Origin: CAZMOK01 sp964567785
GTDB lineage: Bacteria > Bacteroidota > Bacteroidia > Bacteroidales > JAGOPY01
Reading direction: 5' to 3'
NCBI GenBank assembly: GCA_964567785.1
Contig: CAZMOK010000013.1
Coordinates: forward strand, 1-58,090
Length of the DNA stretch: 58,090 nucleotides
The translations under genes and the position numbers were made by a program. How positions within the stretch are numbered: the first letter of the stretch is position 1; each line of letters begins with the position of its first letter. This document shows positions 33,039 to 42,026 of this stretch, piece by piece. A model generated the notes under the pieces. The model did no database searches, was not told the DNA's origin, and saw nothing but the letters and a program-made list of their open reading frames with translations.

Positions 33039-33791
33039 TTATCTTGAAACCTTGGCCATGTGTGTAAGGAAAAGGTCTTTCTTTCCCCTCGACATAGGTA
33101 CGCTCGAATCATCACTCATTATGATGTAGCCTCCTTCGTGTCTCACGTATTTTTTAACATGAGTGAGATTAATGAGATGTGAGTTGTGAGGCCTGAAGAA
33201 GTTCTGGTCGCCGAGCAATTCCTGGTACTCTTTAAGGTTCCTCGAAACCAGGTGCTTTTCCCCGCCAGCAATGAAAAACCAGCTATACGACCGGTCTGCC
33301 TCGATCCTTATGATGTCTTTTGTTTCAAGATATTCCATCCCTTCAGAAGTGGGAATGGCCAGCTTGCTGGGGAAGCCTCCCTTCAGGTTTTCCAGTAATG
33401 CTTCATAGCTCAGGTTCCGGTAATCCTTATTTTGCCTCTTTTTTAAGACTTTACCGACAGCTTCCCTGAACTCACTGATATTGATAGGCTTCAGAATATA
33501 ATCGATTGCGCTGAATTTGATGGCTTTAATTGCATAGTGGTTAAAAGCGGTAATGAAGATCACATCGAATGACTTATTGGGAAACGAACCGAGCAGGTCA
33601 AAGCCGCTTCCGTGAGGCATCTCAACATCCAGAAAAACCAGGTCGGGCTTCACCTCCTGTATTTTTGCAACACCTTCTGCGGCATTATGGGCTGTTCCTG
33701 CCACCTCTATTTCAGGGCAATATTCATTTATTATTGAATTGATAAATTCAACTGCATCGGGTTCGTCGTCCACTATTACGGCTCTTAACAT
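33039..33791 (-). CDS. LytTR-family response regulator
   Basis: A 250-aa DNA-binding regulator. The receiver domain has acidic residues in IVDDEPD (Asp8, Asp9), phosphoacceptor Asp55 (LVFLDVEMPHG) and Lys101 (YILKPI). The C-terminal LytTR domain (~140-245) has IIRIEADRSYSWFF, HLVSRNLKEY and FFRPHNSHLINLTHVKKY. It starts 12 bp after the sensor kinase gene and is its partner. LytTR regulators often control exported products, polysaccharide or colonisation genes; targets cannot be read from this window. Confidence 0.93.
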   Translation of the reverse strand: MLRAVIVDDEPDAVEFINSIINEYCPEIEVAGTAHNAAEGVAKIQEVKPDLVFLDVEMPHGSGFDLLGSFPNKSFDVIFITAFNHYAIKAIKFSAIDYILKPINISEFREAVGKVLKKRQNKDYRNLSYEALLENLKGGFPSKLAIPTSEGMEYLETKDIIRIEADRSYSWFFIAGGEKHLVSRNLKEYQELLGDQNFFRPHNSHLINLTHVKKYVRHEGGYIIMSDDSSVPMSRGKKDLFLTHMAKVSR

Positions 33792-33803
33792 AGTTTTCTC
33801 CTG

Positions 33804-35762
33804 TTAGGTAATTATCGGTATGGTAATTTCCACGCTTGTCCCCGTGGGATTCCCACTTTCGTTTTTCAGGTCGGTGTATTTAACCTGCATCCGGTTCCCG
33901 TAAAGCTCGTTAACGAGCCTGAGCCTTGATTCAGTGATTTTGGTTCCCAGTGAATTATGGTTTTTGTTCTTCTCCTTCCTGATTCTGTCGGCTTTTTCCC
34001 TTCCTATGCCGTTGTCTTCCACCACACAGGTTATGGAACCGTTTACCTGTTCAAGGGATATGTTTACATAACCATTTCCCTCCTTGTGCATCAAGCCGTG
34101 CGACAATGCATTTTCAACATATGGCTGGATAAGCATTGTGGGAATCTTATAGGTAAGTGTGTCAATTTCATCATCCACCTCAATGTGCCACTCAAAACGG
34201 TCCTTGAACCTGATCTTTTCGAGGTCGAGGTAAAGCTCCAGGGCGTCCAGCTCATCTTTGATAGGGATGGCTGTTTTCTGTGAATTTTCAAGGGTCTTGC
34301 GCATCAGGGTGGCAAACTTCGACATATAATTGTTGGCTGATATCTTGTCGTGCTGAAAAACATAATACTGGATCGAATTCAGTGTGTTGAATATAAAGTG
34401 GGGGTTGATCTGTTGCCGGAGGTTTTGCTGGTTCAGTTCTGAGATCTTATGGTTCATGGCTTCCAGTCGCTGGTTCGAACGGTACCTGTTCCTCTGTATT
34501 AGCAGGATGGCAAGGGCAACCGAAATAAGGAAAGCCCCCAGCAGGCCAAAGATTATGATCCTGTTATTCCTAAGTTTCAGGGATACGATCTCAAGCTCTT
34601 TCTGGCTCTTTTCAGCTTCATACCTTGCCCTTGCCTGTGCCAGCTCGCTTTCATACCTCATGTTCATGAGCGAATCGTTGTACCGGGCGAAATTCCTTGA
34701 ATACTCGTATGCCTTCTCATAATCACCCAGGTTGGCGTACATTTTGGCCATATCCTCGTGCAACCACGACAGGTTGTAAATATCACCGGTCTCCATTGAA
34801 AGGTCCATGCTTTTGCTGTAATATTCCAGTGCTTTTTCATAGTCGCGCAGGTCGCGGTAAATATTTCCCATGTTACCGTAAACATTGGTAATGTTCTGTT
34901 TGCGGTTTATAGGTATACTTATGTCGAGGTTTTTCTGGTAATATTCAAGGGATGTTTGCAATTCGCCCGCTTCATAGTAGGTCCAGGCAATGTGGTTCAT
35001 AACAAGTGCCATGAATATTGAATCATTCGAAGCGCTTGCCTGTTCAAAGGAACGGTTCAGAAGATCGATCGCCTCATCGTATTGCCCCTGGTCCCTGAGC
35101 AGCCCGGCCCACATTATCAATGCCATCGAGATCTCCTTATGGTCTTTGTCAGGATCGGCAACTTCCAGGAAGTTTTTATAACTCTCAATCTGATCCACCG
35201 TCTTACCAAGAGATCCGTAAACAATGGCAAGGCCATAATAGGCCCTGGCAAGCTCCTCCTCCAGGCCATATTCCTTGCCTATACTTATTGTTTCTTCATA
35301 ATTCTCAATGCTCAACATGTATTCACCCATCTTCGAATAAAGGTGACCAAGATAATTACAGGCAGAGGCTAGCTCTTTGGAATCCTGCTCATCTGAGATC
35401 AATGATTTTGCAACTACCATTTTTTCTATTGCCGGGATGTACCGTCTGATCTTTTCGTAGGCAGATGCCAGGTTACGGTATAGTTCGTAACCCGGTTCTA
35501 TGTCGTATTGCTCGGAAATTATCAGGGCTTCCTCCCCGTATTCAGCAGATTTCTCAGGCATTGAATCCAACCAGACTTCATTTAGCTTCAACAGCAATTC
35601 ATACTTCTCCGCTCCGGGTATTTTTTCGTTAATAATTTTTTCCAGGCTGTCGATTGTGGAACGGTTGGATATGGGAGAATCCTGTGCAGATATTTTACAT
35701 CCGATAAGGATCAACGGTATGATCAAAATAAATGTCAGATGTTCCTTGAAGAGGTACTTCAT
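33804..35762 (-). CDS. TPR-containing LytS-type sensor histidine kinase
   Basis: A 652-aa sensor. The N-terminal export signal ends in LILIGCKISA, a possible lipobox. About seven to nine TPR repeats follow (LGHLYSKMGEYMLSIENYEE, YGNMGNIYRDLRDYEKALEYYSKS). A coiled segment precedes a transmembrane helix (IIIFGLLGAFLISVALAILLI). The cytoplasmic part is the His_kinase family: QQINPHFIFNTLNSIQYYVFQ with the phosphoacceptor His, then ATPase motifs LIQPYVENALSHGL and VVEDNGIGR. I chose the internal Met (MKYLFKEHLTF) because an excellent -7 element at 35784-35791 overlaps the longer start. It forms a two-component pair with the LytTR gene 12 bp downstream. Confidence 0.9.
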   Translation of the reverse strand: MKYLFKEHLTFILIIPLILIGCKISAQDSPISNRSTIDSLEKIINEKIPGAEKYELLLKLNEVWLDSMPEKSAEYGEEALIISEQYDIEPGYELYRNLASAYEKIRRYIPAIEKMVVAKSLISDEQDSKELASACNYLGHLYSKMGEYMLSIENYEETISIGKEYGLEEELARAYYGLAIVYGSLGKTVDQIESYKNFLEVADPDKDHKEISMALIMWAGLLRDQGQYDEAIDLLNRSFEQASASNDSIFMALVMNHIAWTYYEAGELQTSLEYYQKNLDISIPINRKQNITNVYGNMGNIYRDLRDYEKALEYYSKSMDLSMETGDIYNLSWLHEDMAKMYANLGDYEKAYEYSRNFARYNDSLMNMRYESELAQARARYEAEKSQKELEIVSLKLRNNRIIIFGLLGAFLISVALAILLIQRNRYRSNQRLEAMNHKISELNQQNLRQQINPHFIFNTLNSIQYYVFQHDKISANNYMSKFATLMRKTLENSQKTAIPIKDELDALELYLDLEKIRFKDRFEWHIEVDDEIDTLTYKIPTMLIQPYVENALSHGLMHKEGNGYVNISLEQVNGSITCVVEDNGIGREKADRIRKEKNKNHNSLGTKITESRLRLVNELYGNRMQVKYTDLKNESGNPTGTSVEITIPIIT

Positions 35763-35783
35763 CAACTTTATCAAATCCTTATG

Positions 35784-35791
35784 CAAATATA
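35784..35791 (-). promoter_or_regulatory. -7 element of the kinase/regulator promoter
   Basis: TATATTTG on the minus strand, 22 bp before the ATG at 35762. It overlaps the longer reading frame of the kinase and so favours the internal start. No perfect TTG is found at the standard spacing. Confidence 0.45.
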
Positions 35792-36010
35792 TTGATGAAC
35801 TTTGAATAGATCACCTGAAACTTTTCTGTTTCCGTTTCTTATTGTCTGGATGGTCGGTTTTACTTAATAGTTGGCTGATCAAAAGTTTTGGCTGTACATC
35901 TATTCTTGAATATTTGGATGCCAACCAGGCCATAATGATTATTTAACTAGTTGTTAACAAACAATTTGCTTTCGATTGCGTTTCTTTGTCAAAATCAAAT
36001 TAAATCAGTT

Positions 36011-36571
36011 ATGAAAGTTTTATCGAAAATCATTTTTACAGGCCTTATTCTGTTGATTAGTGCATCCTCTGTTTTCTCACAGAAGTACATTACAAAATCA
36101 GGCCACATTCGTTTCTTTTCCTCGGCACCGCTTGAAGATATTGAAGCCAACAATTACCAGGTGAATGCTGCCCTTGACGCCGAGACCGGCCAGCTTGTCT
36201 TCAAAGTGCTAATGAAGGCTTTTCAGTTTGAAAAAGCGCTAATGCAGGAGCATTTCAACGAAAATTACGTCTATTCCGACAAATATCCTAATGCAACGTA
36301 CAGCGGGGAGATCAAAAATATGTCGGAAATAGATATTGACACTCCGGGTACCTACGATGCGGAAGTTGAGGGTGAGCTCACTATCAAAGGTGAGACCAAC
36401 AAGATCACCAAAAAAGGTACCATTGAAGTAAAAGATAAGGATACCATTCATGGTAATACTGTGTTTACAGTTCTTCTGAAAGATTACGGGATAAAGATCC
36501 CGGGCGCCGTTGCTGACAATATTTCCGAGGAGATCGAAATAACGGTCGATATCAAGCTTTCCCGGCTCTGA
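36011..36571 (+). CDS. secreted YceI-family lipid-binding-like protein
   Basis: A 186-aa protein from the ATG at 36011, where a signal peptide begins (KVLSKIIFTGLILLISASSVFSQ). The mature part matches the YceI lipocalin-like fold: ITKSGHIRFFSSAPLEDIEA near the start, FEKALMQEHFNENYVYSDKYPNATYSG in the middle and VTVDIKL-like strands at the end. YceI proteins are periplasmic and bind long-chain isoprenoids or lipids. It is monocistronic and ends at a strong intrinsic terminator. Confidence 0.88.
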   Translation: MKVLSKIIFTGLILLISASSVFSQKYITKSGHIRFFSSAPLEDIEANNYQVNAALDAETGQLVFKVLMKAFQFEKALMQEHFNENYVYSDKYPNATYSGEIKNMSEIDIDTPGTYDAEVEGELTIKGETNKITKKGTIEVKDKDTIHGNTVFTVLLKDYGIKIPGAVADNISEEIEITVDIKLSRL

Positions 36572-36604
36572 GGCAGTTAAACTGTCCCGGATCTATATAT
36601 CCCC

Positions 36605-36634
36605 TCCCGGTAGCATTGCTGCCGGGATTTTTTT
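36605..36634 (+). terminator. intrinsic terminator after the YceI gene
   Basis: TCCCGGTAGC, loop ATT, GCTGCCGGGA, then seven T. The 10-bp stem has one G-U pair. It lies 33 bp after the stop codon. Confidence 0.9.
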
Positions 36635-36837
36635 ATCTTTACACGGGTATCATCATTCCCACGTGTATGAAAGGCATGGTAAAATATCTTGAAAAGATTG
36701 CCGGTTACCACAACAACCTTTACCACAATTTTGGAAAGGGCCTTTTCGAGTGCTGGCTATATTGAACTGCTTAACATTCTGAACTGATGGAAACTGGTAA
36801 TTAAAGAGGCATCAACAATCAGTTTCTGCTCCTCCTG

Positions 36838-36888
36838 ACAGACGCAAAATCAAATCTCAAATCTCAGATCTCAACACTCAACTCTGAT
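36838..36888 (+). repeat. AATCTCA-type tandem repeat directly upstream of the activase gene
   Basis: The leader reads AAATCAAATCTCAAATCTCAGATCTCAACACTCAACTCTGATC and abuts the ATG at 36890. It consists of about five degenerate 7-bp units. It has no Shine-Dalgarno-like purine run, which is usual in Bacteroidota. Slippage here would change leader length. Confidence 0.65.
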
Positions 36889-36889
36889 C

Positions 36890-37696
36890 ATGGTAGGTTG
36901 GATATTCGACATAAAAAGATTTGCCATCCACGACGGGCCGGGGATACGCACAACGATCTTCATGATGGGGTGTCCTGTGAATTGCCGGTGGTGCCATAAT
37001 CCTGAGTGTCTCGCCGGCAATGAGAAGGTATTTGAAAAGAAAGTAAAGCTCGATGATCATAGTTTTATTACGAAACAGAGTGTTGCAAAAGAACTTACCG
37101 CCGTCCGGGTTATGGAGGAAGTCTTAAAAGACCTGGTCTTTTTTAAGGAATCCGGGGGAGGGGTAACCTTTTCGGGTGGGGAACCGTTCCACCAGCCCGG
37201 TTTTCTTATATCCCTGTTGAACATCTCGAAGCGGGAAGGCCTGCATACCTGTATTGATACATCGGGATATACAGATTCCATCTATCTCAGAAAAGCCCTG
37301 CCACTGACCGACTTGTTCCTTTATGACCTCAAACTGATAAACAACAGCGATCACCTGAAATATACCGGGGTTTCAAATAAACTCATCCTGGACAACCTGG
37401 AGATATTGGCCCGAAAGCCAAATAAGGTCATCGTGCGGCTTCCGGTAATTCCCGGAATAACAGATACAATGGAAAACCTGTCCTCTGTTGCAGAGTTAAT
37501 GATCAAACTGAAGCTCGACCGGATAGCATTGCTTCCGTATCATAAAACAGGAAAGCATAAATACTCCTTGCTTGACCGGGATTACGAGATGAAAGATGTT
37601 CCTGAGCCTTCGGCGGAAGAAATGAAAAAAGCGGTTTCAATTTTTGAAAATCGAGGGATTAGTATCTTAAGGGACGATGTCCCTGAAAAAGAATAA
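36890..37696 (+). CDS. glycyl radical enzyme activase (radical SAM), partner of HypD-like enzyme
   Basis: A 268-aa radical-SAM activase. The conserved IHDGPGIRTTIFMMGCP leads to the cluster Cys28-x3-Cys32-x2-Cys35 (CPVNCRWC), followed by HNPEC. GGGVTFSGGEPFHQP is the SAM-binding GGE motif, and YDLKLINNSDHLKYTG matches the activase family. It abstracts a hydrogen from a Gly of its partner to create the stable glycyl radical. The insert that normally carries two extra [4Fe-4S] clusters is missing, so this is a short-form activase. The enzyme gene starts 2 bp after its stop. Confidence 0.9.
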   Translation: MVGWIFDIKRFAIHDGPGIRTTIFMMGCPVNCRWCHNPECLAGNEKVFEKKVKLDDHSFITKQSVAKELTAVRVMEEVLKDLVFFKESGGGVTFSGGEPFHQPGFLISLLNISKREGLHTCIDTSGYTDSIYLRKALPLTDLFLYDLKLINNSDHLKYTGVSNKLILDNLEILARKPNKVIVRLPVIPGITDTMENLSSVAELMIKLKLDRIALLPYHKTGKHKYSLLDRDYEMKDVPEPSAEEMKKAVSIFENRGISILRDDVPEKE

Positions 37697-37698
37697 AA

Positions 37699-40068
37699 AT
37701 GATCAGCAAAAGAATCAAGAGATTAAGGAATGAAAGCCTGGAGGCACAGGCACACATAGATCCTGAAAGGGCAATCCTGGTTACTGAATATTACAGTGAA
37801 CATCAGGATGATGAGGAATTTTCCGTCCCTATGCTCAGGGCCGGTGCCTTCCAGCATATCATGTTGAATAAAAAGATCTGCATAGGAGAAGGCGAGCTGA
37901 TAGTGGGGGAGAGGGGGCCTGAACCAAAGGCAACACCGACCTATCCTGAGATCTGCCTTCATTCGGTTGAAGATCTTGAAATACTCCACTCAAGGACTAA
38001 AGTACCCTATAAATCGGATGAGTTTTGCAGGCAGGTTTACCGCGAAAAGATCATTCCCTTCTGGAAAGGAAAAACCATAAGGGAAAAGATTTTTGAGAGC
38101 ATGGAAAAGGACTGGATGGATGCCTATTCTGCCGGTATTTTTACCGAGTTCCAGGAACAAAGGGCGCCGGGGCATACGGTGCTGGGAGATAAAATATACA
38201 AGCTTGGATTTATCGATTTGCTTGATCAGATCACAGAAAGGATCGATGCACAAGATATTTTGAGAGATGAGCATGCAGCAGAGAAAATTGGGGAGCTAAC
38301 CGCCATGGCAATAACTATTCATGCAGTTATTATTTACGCACTGAGGCACGCCACGGAGCTGGAAAAACTCGCCGGATCTGAAACGGATCCCTGCAGGCGT
38401 TCTGAATTGCTCGACATGGCCCGCATTTGCCGTAAAGTTCCTCAGGATAGGCCTGATACCTTTCATGAAGCCCTTCAGTATTACTGGTTTGTCCATGTTA
38501 GCGTGATAACCGAACTCAATCCCTGGGATTCTTTCAATCCGGGCCGGCTCGACCAGCACCTGTATCCTTTTTATAAACGAGGTCTTGAAGAAGGTACACT
38601 CACTGCTGACAGGGCAAGGGAATTGTTGCAGGCATTCTGGATCAAGTTCAACAATCATCCGGCACCCCCCAAGATCGGAGTTACGGCAAAAGAGAGCAAC
38701 ACTTACACCGATTTCGCGCTGATAAATGTGGGAGGACTGAAAGAAGACGGGTCTGATGCCTGCAATGAGCTTTCCTGTCTGATCCTGGATGTGGTCAAAG
38801 AGATGCGGCTGTTACAACCCTCATCAATGGTGCAGGTGAGCAGAGAAAATCCTGATAGCCTGCTTGAAAAGGCCCTTGATATTATAAAAACAGGATTCGG
38901 TCAACCCTCCGTGTTTAATAGTGATGCTATAGTAAAAGAGCTGACAAGGCAGGGAAAATATATTGCAGATGCCCGGAACGGAGGGGCCAGCGGCTGCGTG
39001 GAAGCCGGGGCTTTCGGTGCCGAGGCTTATTTCCTGACAGGGTATTTCAACCTGCCAAAGGTCCTGGAAATAACACTTAATAACGGAACAGACCCCGTAT
39101 CCGGTAAAAGGATCGGAATTGAAACAGGAGATCCCGGAAGTTTTAAAGACATTAACGATCTGCTGGAGGCACTCGGGAAACAACTTCATCATTTCATCGA
39201 CATTAAGATCAGGGGAAACCTGGCCATCGAAAAGATATACGCCGAAAAGATGCCTGTGCCCTTCCTCAGTGCACTTATTGACGATTGTATAGATAACGCT
39301 GTCGATTACAATGCAGGTGGTGCCCGTTACAATGTGTCGTACATCCAGGGAGTTGGCCTTGGCAGCATCACTGATATGCTGACCTCGCTGAAATACCATG
39401 TTTTTGAACATGGTAATTATTCATTGGAGGAAATACTCAAGGCATTGAGCGCTGATTTTGAAGGATATGGTGAGATGAGAAAGAAATTCATCTACGACAC
39501 GCCAAAGTATGGCAATGATGATGATTATGCCGATGAACAGGCAGCGGAGGTTTTCAATGTGTTCTTCGATTCTGTTGACGGAAGACCTACTTACAGGGGC
39601 GGCACGTTCAGGATCAACATGCTGCCGACCACCAGCCATATTTATTTCGGCAGTGTGATGGGTGCCTCTTCAGATGGCAGGAAAGCCGGAATGCCACTTT
39701 CTGAGGGGATATCTCCGGTTCAGGGGGCCGACCGGAAAGGCCCGACAGCAGTGCTCAGGTCAGCCGCTAAGATCGATCACCTGAAAACCGGCGGGACATT
39801 GTTGAACCAGAAGTTTACGCCTAAGATCCTGAACGATACAAAAGGCCTGTACAGCATTTTAAAGCTGATAAGAGGTTATTTCAGGATGGAAGCACATCAC
39901 ATTCAGTTCAATGTGGTTTCGGCCGGCACCCTCAGGGATGCAAAAAAGCATCCTGAAAAATACCGCGACCTGATAGTCAGGGTTGCAGGTTACAGTGATT
40001 ATTTCAATGACCTGACAGAAGAGCTGCAGGATGAAATAATCCGGCGTACCGAGCATGAAGGTTTCTGA
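37699..40068 (+). CDS. hypD: glycyl radical enzyme, probable trans-4-hydroxy-L-proline dehydratase
   Basis: A 789-aa glycyl radical enzyme. The active site is Cys433-Val-Glu435 in GGASGCVEAGAFG, the dehydratase-type CxE arrangement, and the radical site is Gly764 in RVAGYSDYFNDL. From memory of the Clostridioides enzyme (active-site Cys434, Glu436; radical Gly765), the numbering is offset by one. Several segments match closely: GELIVGERG, FTEFQEQRAPGHTV, LNPWDSFNPGRLDQHL, NNGTDPVSGKRIGIETGDP, TPKYGNDDDYADE, PTTSHIYFGSVMGAS and TGGTLLNQKFTP. HypD removes water from trans-4-hydroxyproline to give pyrroline-5-carboxylate, which is normally reduced to proline by ProC. No proC or proline-fermentation gene lies in this window. 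The reaction needs anoxic conditions. Confidence 0.85.
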   Translation: MISKRIKRLRNESLEAQAHIDPERAILVTEYYSEHQDDEEFSVPMLRAGAFQHIMLNKKICIGEGELIVGERGPEPKATPTYPEICLHSVEDLEILHSRTKVPYKSDEFCRQVYREKIIPFWKGKTIREKIFESMEKDWMDAYSAGIFTEFQEQRAPGHTVLGDKIYKLGFIDLLDQITERIDAQDILRDEHAAEKIGELTAMAITIHAVIIYALRHATELEKLAGSETDPCRRSELLDMARICRKVPQDRPDTFHEALQYYWFVHVSVITELNPWDSFNPGRLDQHLYPFYKRGLEEGTLTADRARELLQAFWIKFNNHPAPPKIGVTAKESNTYTDFALINVGGLKEDGSDACNELSCLILDVVKEMRLLQPSSMVQVSRENPDSLLEKALDIIKTGFGQPSVFNSDAIVKELTRQGKYIADARNGGASGCVEAGAFGAEAYFLTGYFNLPKVLEITLNNGTDPVSGKRIGIETGDPGSFKDINDLLEALGKQLHHFIDIKIRGNLAIEKIYAEKMPVPFLSALIDDCIDNAVDYNAGGARYNVSYIQGVGLGSITDMLTSLKYHVFEHGNYSLEEILKALSADFEGYGEMRKKFIYDTPKYGNDDDYADEQAAEVFNVFFDSVDGRPTYRGGTFRINMLPTTSHIYFGSVMGASSDGRKAGMPLSEGISPVQGADRKGPTAVLRSAAKIDHLKTGGTLLNQKFTPKILNDTKGLYSILKLIRGYFRMEAHHIQFNVVSAGTLRDAKKHPEKYRDLIVRVAGYSDYFNDLTEELQDEIIRRTEHEGF

Positions 40069-40096
40069 CCTTTTAAAGCCCGCGATCCAGTTTTTT

Positions 40097-40717
40097 CTAT
40101 TCAGTGGAAAAGTATTTTTCGAAGACAAGGTCGTAATATTTTCCATGAAAAGCTTCCGTAGCTTTGATCGGCACAAAGTAATCCCTCATAATCCCTGAAG
40201 TGTCAATAACAAATACAGAAGCCTGCAATCCGCCCTTAAGCGGATAAAGATTTTTTTCTATTGATGCAGAAAGGGTTTTTATATTGAACTCATCCTCAAA
40301 GGCAAGATGTTCCCTGGTATCATTTAAATCCTTTATAATGAATACTTTTCCCGGTCCCACCTTAACAGATAACTTGCTCAGTAGCTCTATCTCGTTCACA
40401 AGGCAAACCTGGCAGGTGGCGTACCTGAAGTCTGCTATGACCACAGGGTGATCCTGTACCAGTTTTTTCAATGGAACGGGATTGTTCCTTGAATCATGAA
40501 CAGTTTTGTCGAAGCTTATCAGGGTGCCATTCATAGTATAGGTCCAGCGAAAAACATTGTCGAGATAGCCGTCGAAATCCTGTTTAATGTTTTGCTCGAT
40601 CCTGCTTATGGATTCTTCCTTAATAGTTGAATTGGCTGAGCCGGTACTTTCAAGAAGAAAATAGAGGTTTGCCAGCACAAGGATGAATATGATCAAGAAC
40701 AGATAATTGTTTTTCAT
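40097..40717 (-). CDS. membrane-anchored thioredoxin-fold protein of the peptide/propeller cluster
   Basis: A 206-aa protein with an N-terminal membrane anchor (NNYLFLIIFILVLANLYFLL) and a predicted periplasmic thioredoxin/AhpC-like domain: VIADFRYATCQVCLVNEIELL has a CxxC (Cys-Gln-Val-Cys), and GLQASVFVIDTSGIMRDYFVP is the usual later strand pair. It could oxidise, reduce or isomerise disulfides. The upstream peptide has eight Cys, so it is an obvious candidate substrate, but this is inference. Its start codon lies inside the end of the propeller gene (68-bp overlap). Confidence 0.7.
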   Translation of the reverse strand: MKNNYLFLIIFILVLANLYFLLESTGSANSTIKEESISRIEQNIKQDFDGYLDNVFRWTYTMNGTLISFDKTVHDSRNNPVPLKKLVQDHPVVIADFRYATCQVCLVNEIELLSKLSVKVGPGKVFIIKDLNDTREHLAFEDEFNIKTLSASIEKNLYPLKGGLQASVFVIDTSGIMRDYFVPIKATEAFHGKYYDLVFEKYFSTE

Positions 40718-41876
40718 TTTGATAAGAGTTTAAATGATTGATTTGCAAGAATAAAAGAATAGGGTTTCCTGAAATATCGAGCAGGAATTCTTCACCATCA
40801 AGGCTGATTGTCCCCGAATCCTTATCCCCAAGCAGTTCGTCAGGATAAAGCACAAAGACCAGTTCGTTTTCTGTAATCCCCAGCGGAAGCTTGAAAACAG
40901 CATCATCAATATCATTCTCTATAGATTTGATAGTCACTGAGCTTTTGGTCCGGGTATCATAAAGAATATAATGGGTGCCTCCATCGGCAATATAGGTGAT
41001 GAATGCTTGATCTGCAACAAATTCAGCACTGACAAAACAGGCATACCTTCCCATATTAAGCTGGCTCACCAGGGCCCTTACATCCCTCTTTTTATGGCCG
41101 GGGATACTGTTACTGCCAAAATCGAGTAAAATTTCAGGGATCAGTTCCGAATTATCGATCCCATAAATTGTATCGCCAAATGTTTCGGCAAAACAATACC
41201 TATCATTGCAGGGGAAAAAGTGTTTCCCGAATGAGAATGTTAGTTGTCCGTAGTTTTTCCCTACTTCATTGGGTAAATACGTTCCCAGGATTTCTCCTGA
41301 ACCGTCAAACCTGATCAGGTCAAAATTCAGGCCGGAATGACCGGGCAGGGAATTGTATTTTTTATTGGTATAGGCAATAAAGGTACCGTTGTTCAATGCC
41401 TCAAACCTGTCGAACCATAAACCGATCCTGGTTTCTCTTATGTAATCCCCATCCGGTGAATAATGCAGAAGTTTCCTCTGGCTGCTGCAATAGATCACCA
41501 GTTCACCAGCAGATCTATCGAACGAAATATCCTTTGGAACAAGGAATTCACCCGGCCCTCTGCCCCGCTTGGAGATTGAATTTACTGGCTTCCCCTGACA
41601 ATCGTAAATGTGCACCGACTTGCTTCCTTTTGAGTCGAGAAGGTATATCCTCTCCTTTTCAAAAATGGCTTTATCGATCCTTCCTATCAACCTGTTCTCT
41701 CTTTTCTCAAGTGTCACATACCTGATATCTTTTGCCAGTTCTGAAAGAAGCACTTCTTTGCCTGTAACCTTACTGAAATTGATTCGGTGTAAGGCAGTGT
41801 CTTCATTTTCATTACCTGTACACGAGCTCACTACCACCAGGTAAAATAATAAGGGTATGAATTGAATATTTTTCAT
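40650..41876 (-). CDS. six-bladed beta-propeller lipoprotein
   Basis: A 408-aa protein. The signal peptide ends in a lipobox (VVVSSC, Cys19), so it is probably a lipoprotein. The rest is a six-bladed propeller of the Bacteroidota family linked to NVEALA peptides: IYLLDSKGSKSVHIYDCQGKPVNSI, RGRGPGEFLVPKDISFD, HYSPDGDYIRETRIGLWFDRFE. GRGPGEF is the family hallmark. The C-terminal ~25 residues overlap the next gene and lack conservation-like patterns, so the real end may differ. It follows the peptide gene after a structured 150-bp gap. Confidence 0.82.
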   Translation of the reverse strand: MKNIQFIPLLFYLVVVSSCTGNENEDTALHRINFSKVTGKEVLLSELAKDIRYVTLEKRENRLIGRIDKAIFEKERIYLLDSKGSKSVHIYDCQGKPVNSISKRGRGPGEFLVPKDISFDRSAGELVIYCSSQRKLLHYSPDGDYIRETRIGLWFDRFEALNNGTFIAYTNKKYNSLPGHSGLNFDLIRFDGSGEILGTYLPNEVGKNYGQLTFSFGKHFFPCNDRYCFAETFGDTIYGIDNSELIPEILLDFGSNSIPGHKKRDVRALVSQLNMGRYACFVSAEFVADQAFITYIADGGTHYILYDTRTKSSVTIKSIENDIDDAVFKLPLGITENELVFVLYPDELLGDKDSGTISLDGEEFLLDISGNPILLFLQINHLNSYQNEKQLSVLDHIHPCAGKPLFSS

Positions 41877-41911
41877 GCTTTTACATATTGATCATTTTCA
41901 TGAATTTTTTA

Positions 41912-41998
41912 TTATAAAAAAGGCCTCCGCAGGCAGCTCATCCCTTCATTATCCGTCTCACACATGCTACCCGGCAGACAGCCTTAGCGGAGGCCTTT
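41912..41998 (-). terminator. long hairpin with U-run between the peptide and propeller genes
   Basis: On the minus strand AAAGGCCTCCGC (41998-41987) pairs perfectly with GCGGAGGCCTTT (41930-41919) across a 56-nt loop that can form further pairs. TTTTATAAT follows. It looks like an intrinsic terminator or attenuator that would make the peptide mRNA much more abundant than the propeller mRNA. Confidence 0.7.
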
Positions 41999-42026
41999 CA
42001 CACTTCAAGCCTAAAAGGGGAGGGCT

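Noticed and set aside
36667..36765. A 32-aa frame (MKGMVKYLEKIAGYHNNLYH...)
   Set aside because: It is too short to judge, with no start-site support and no family I recognise. It could be the remnant of a longer gene.
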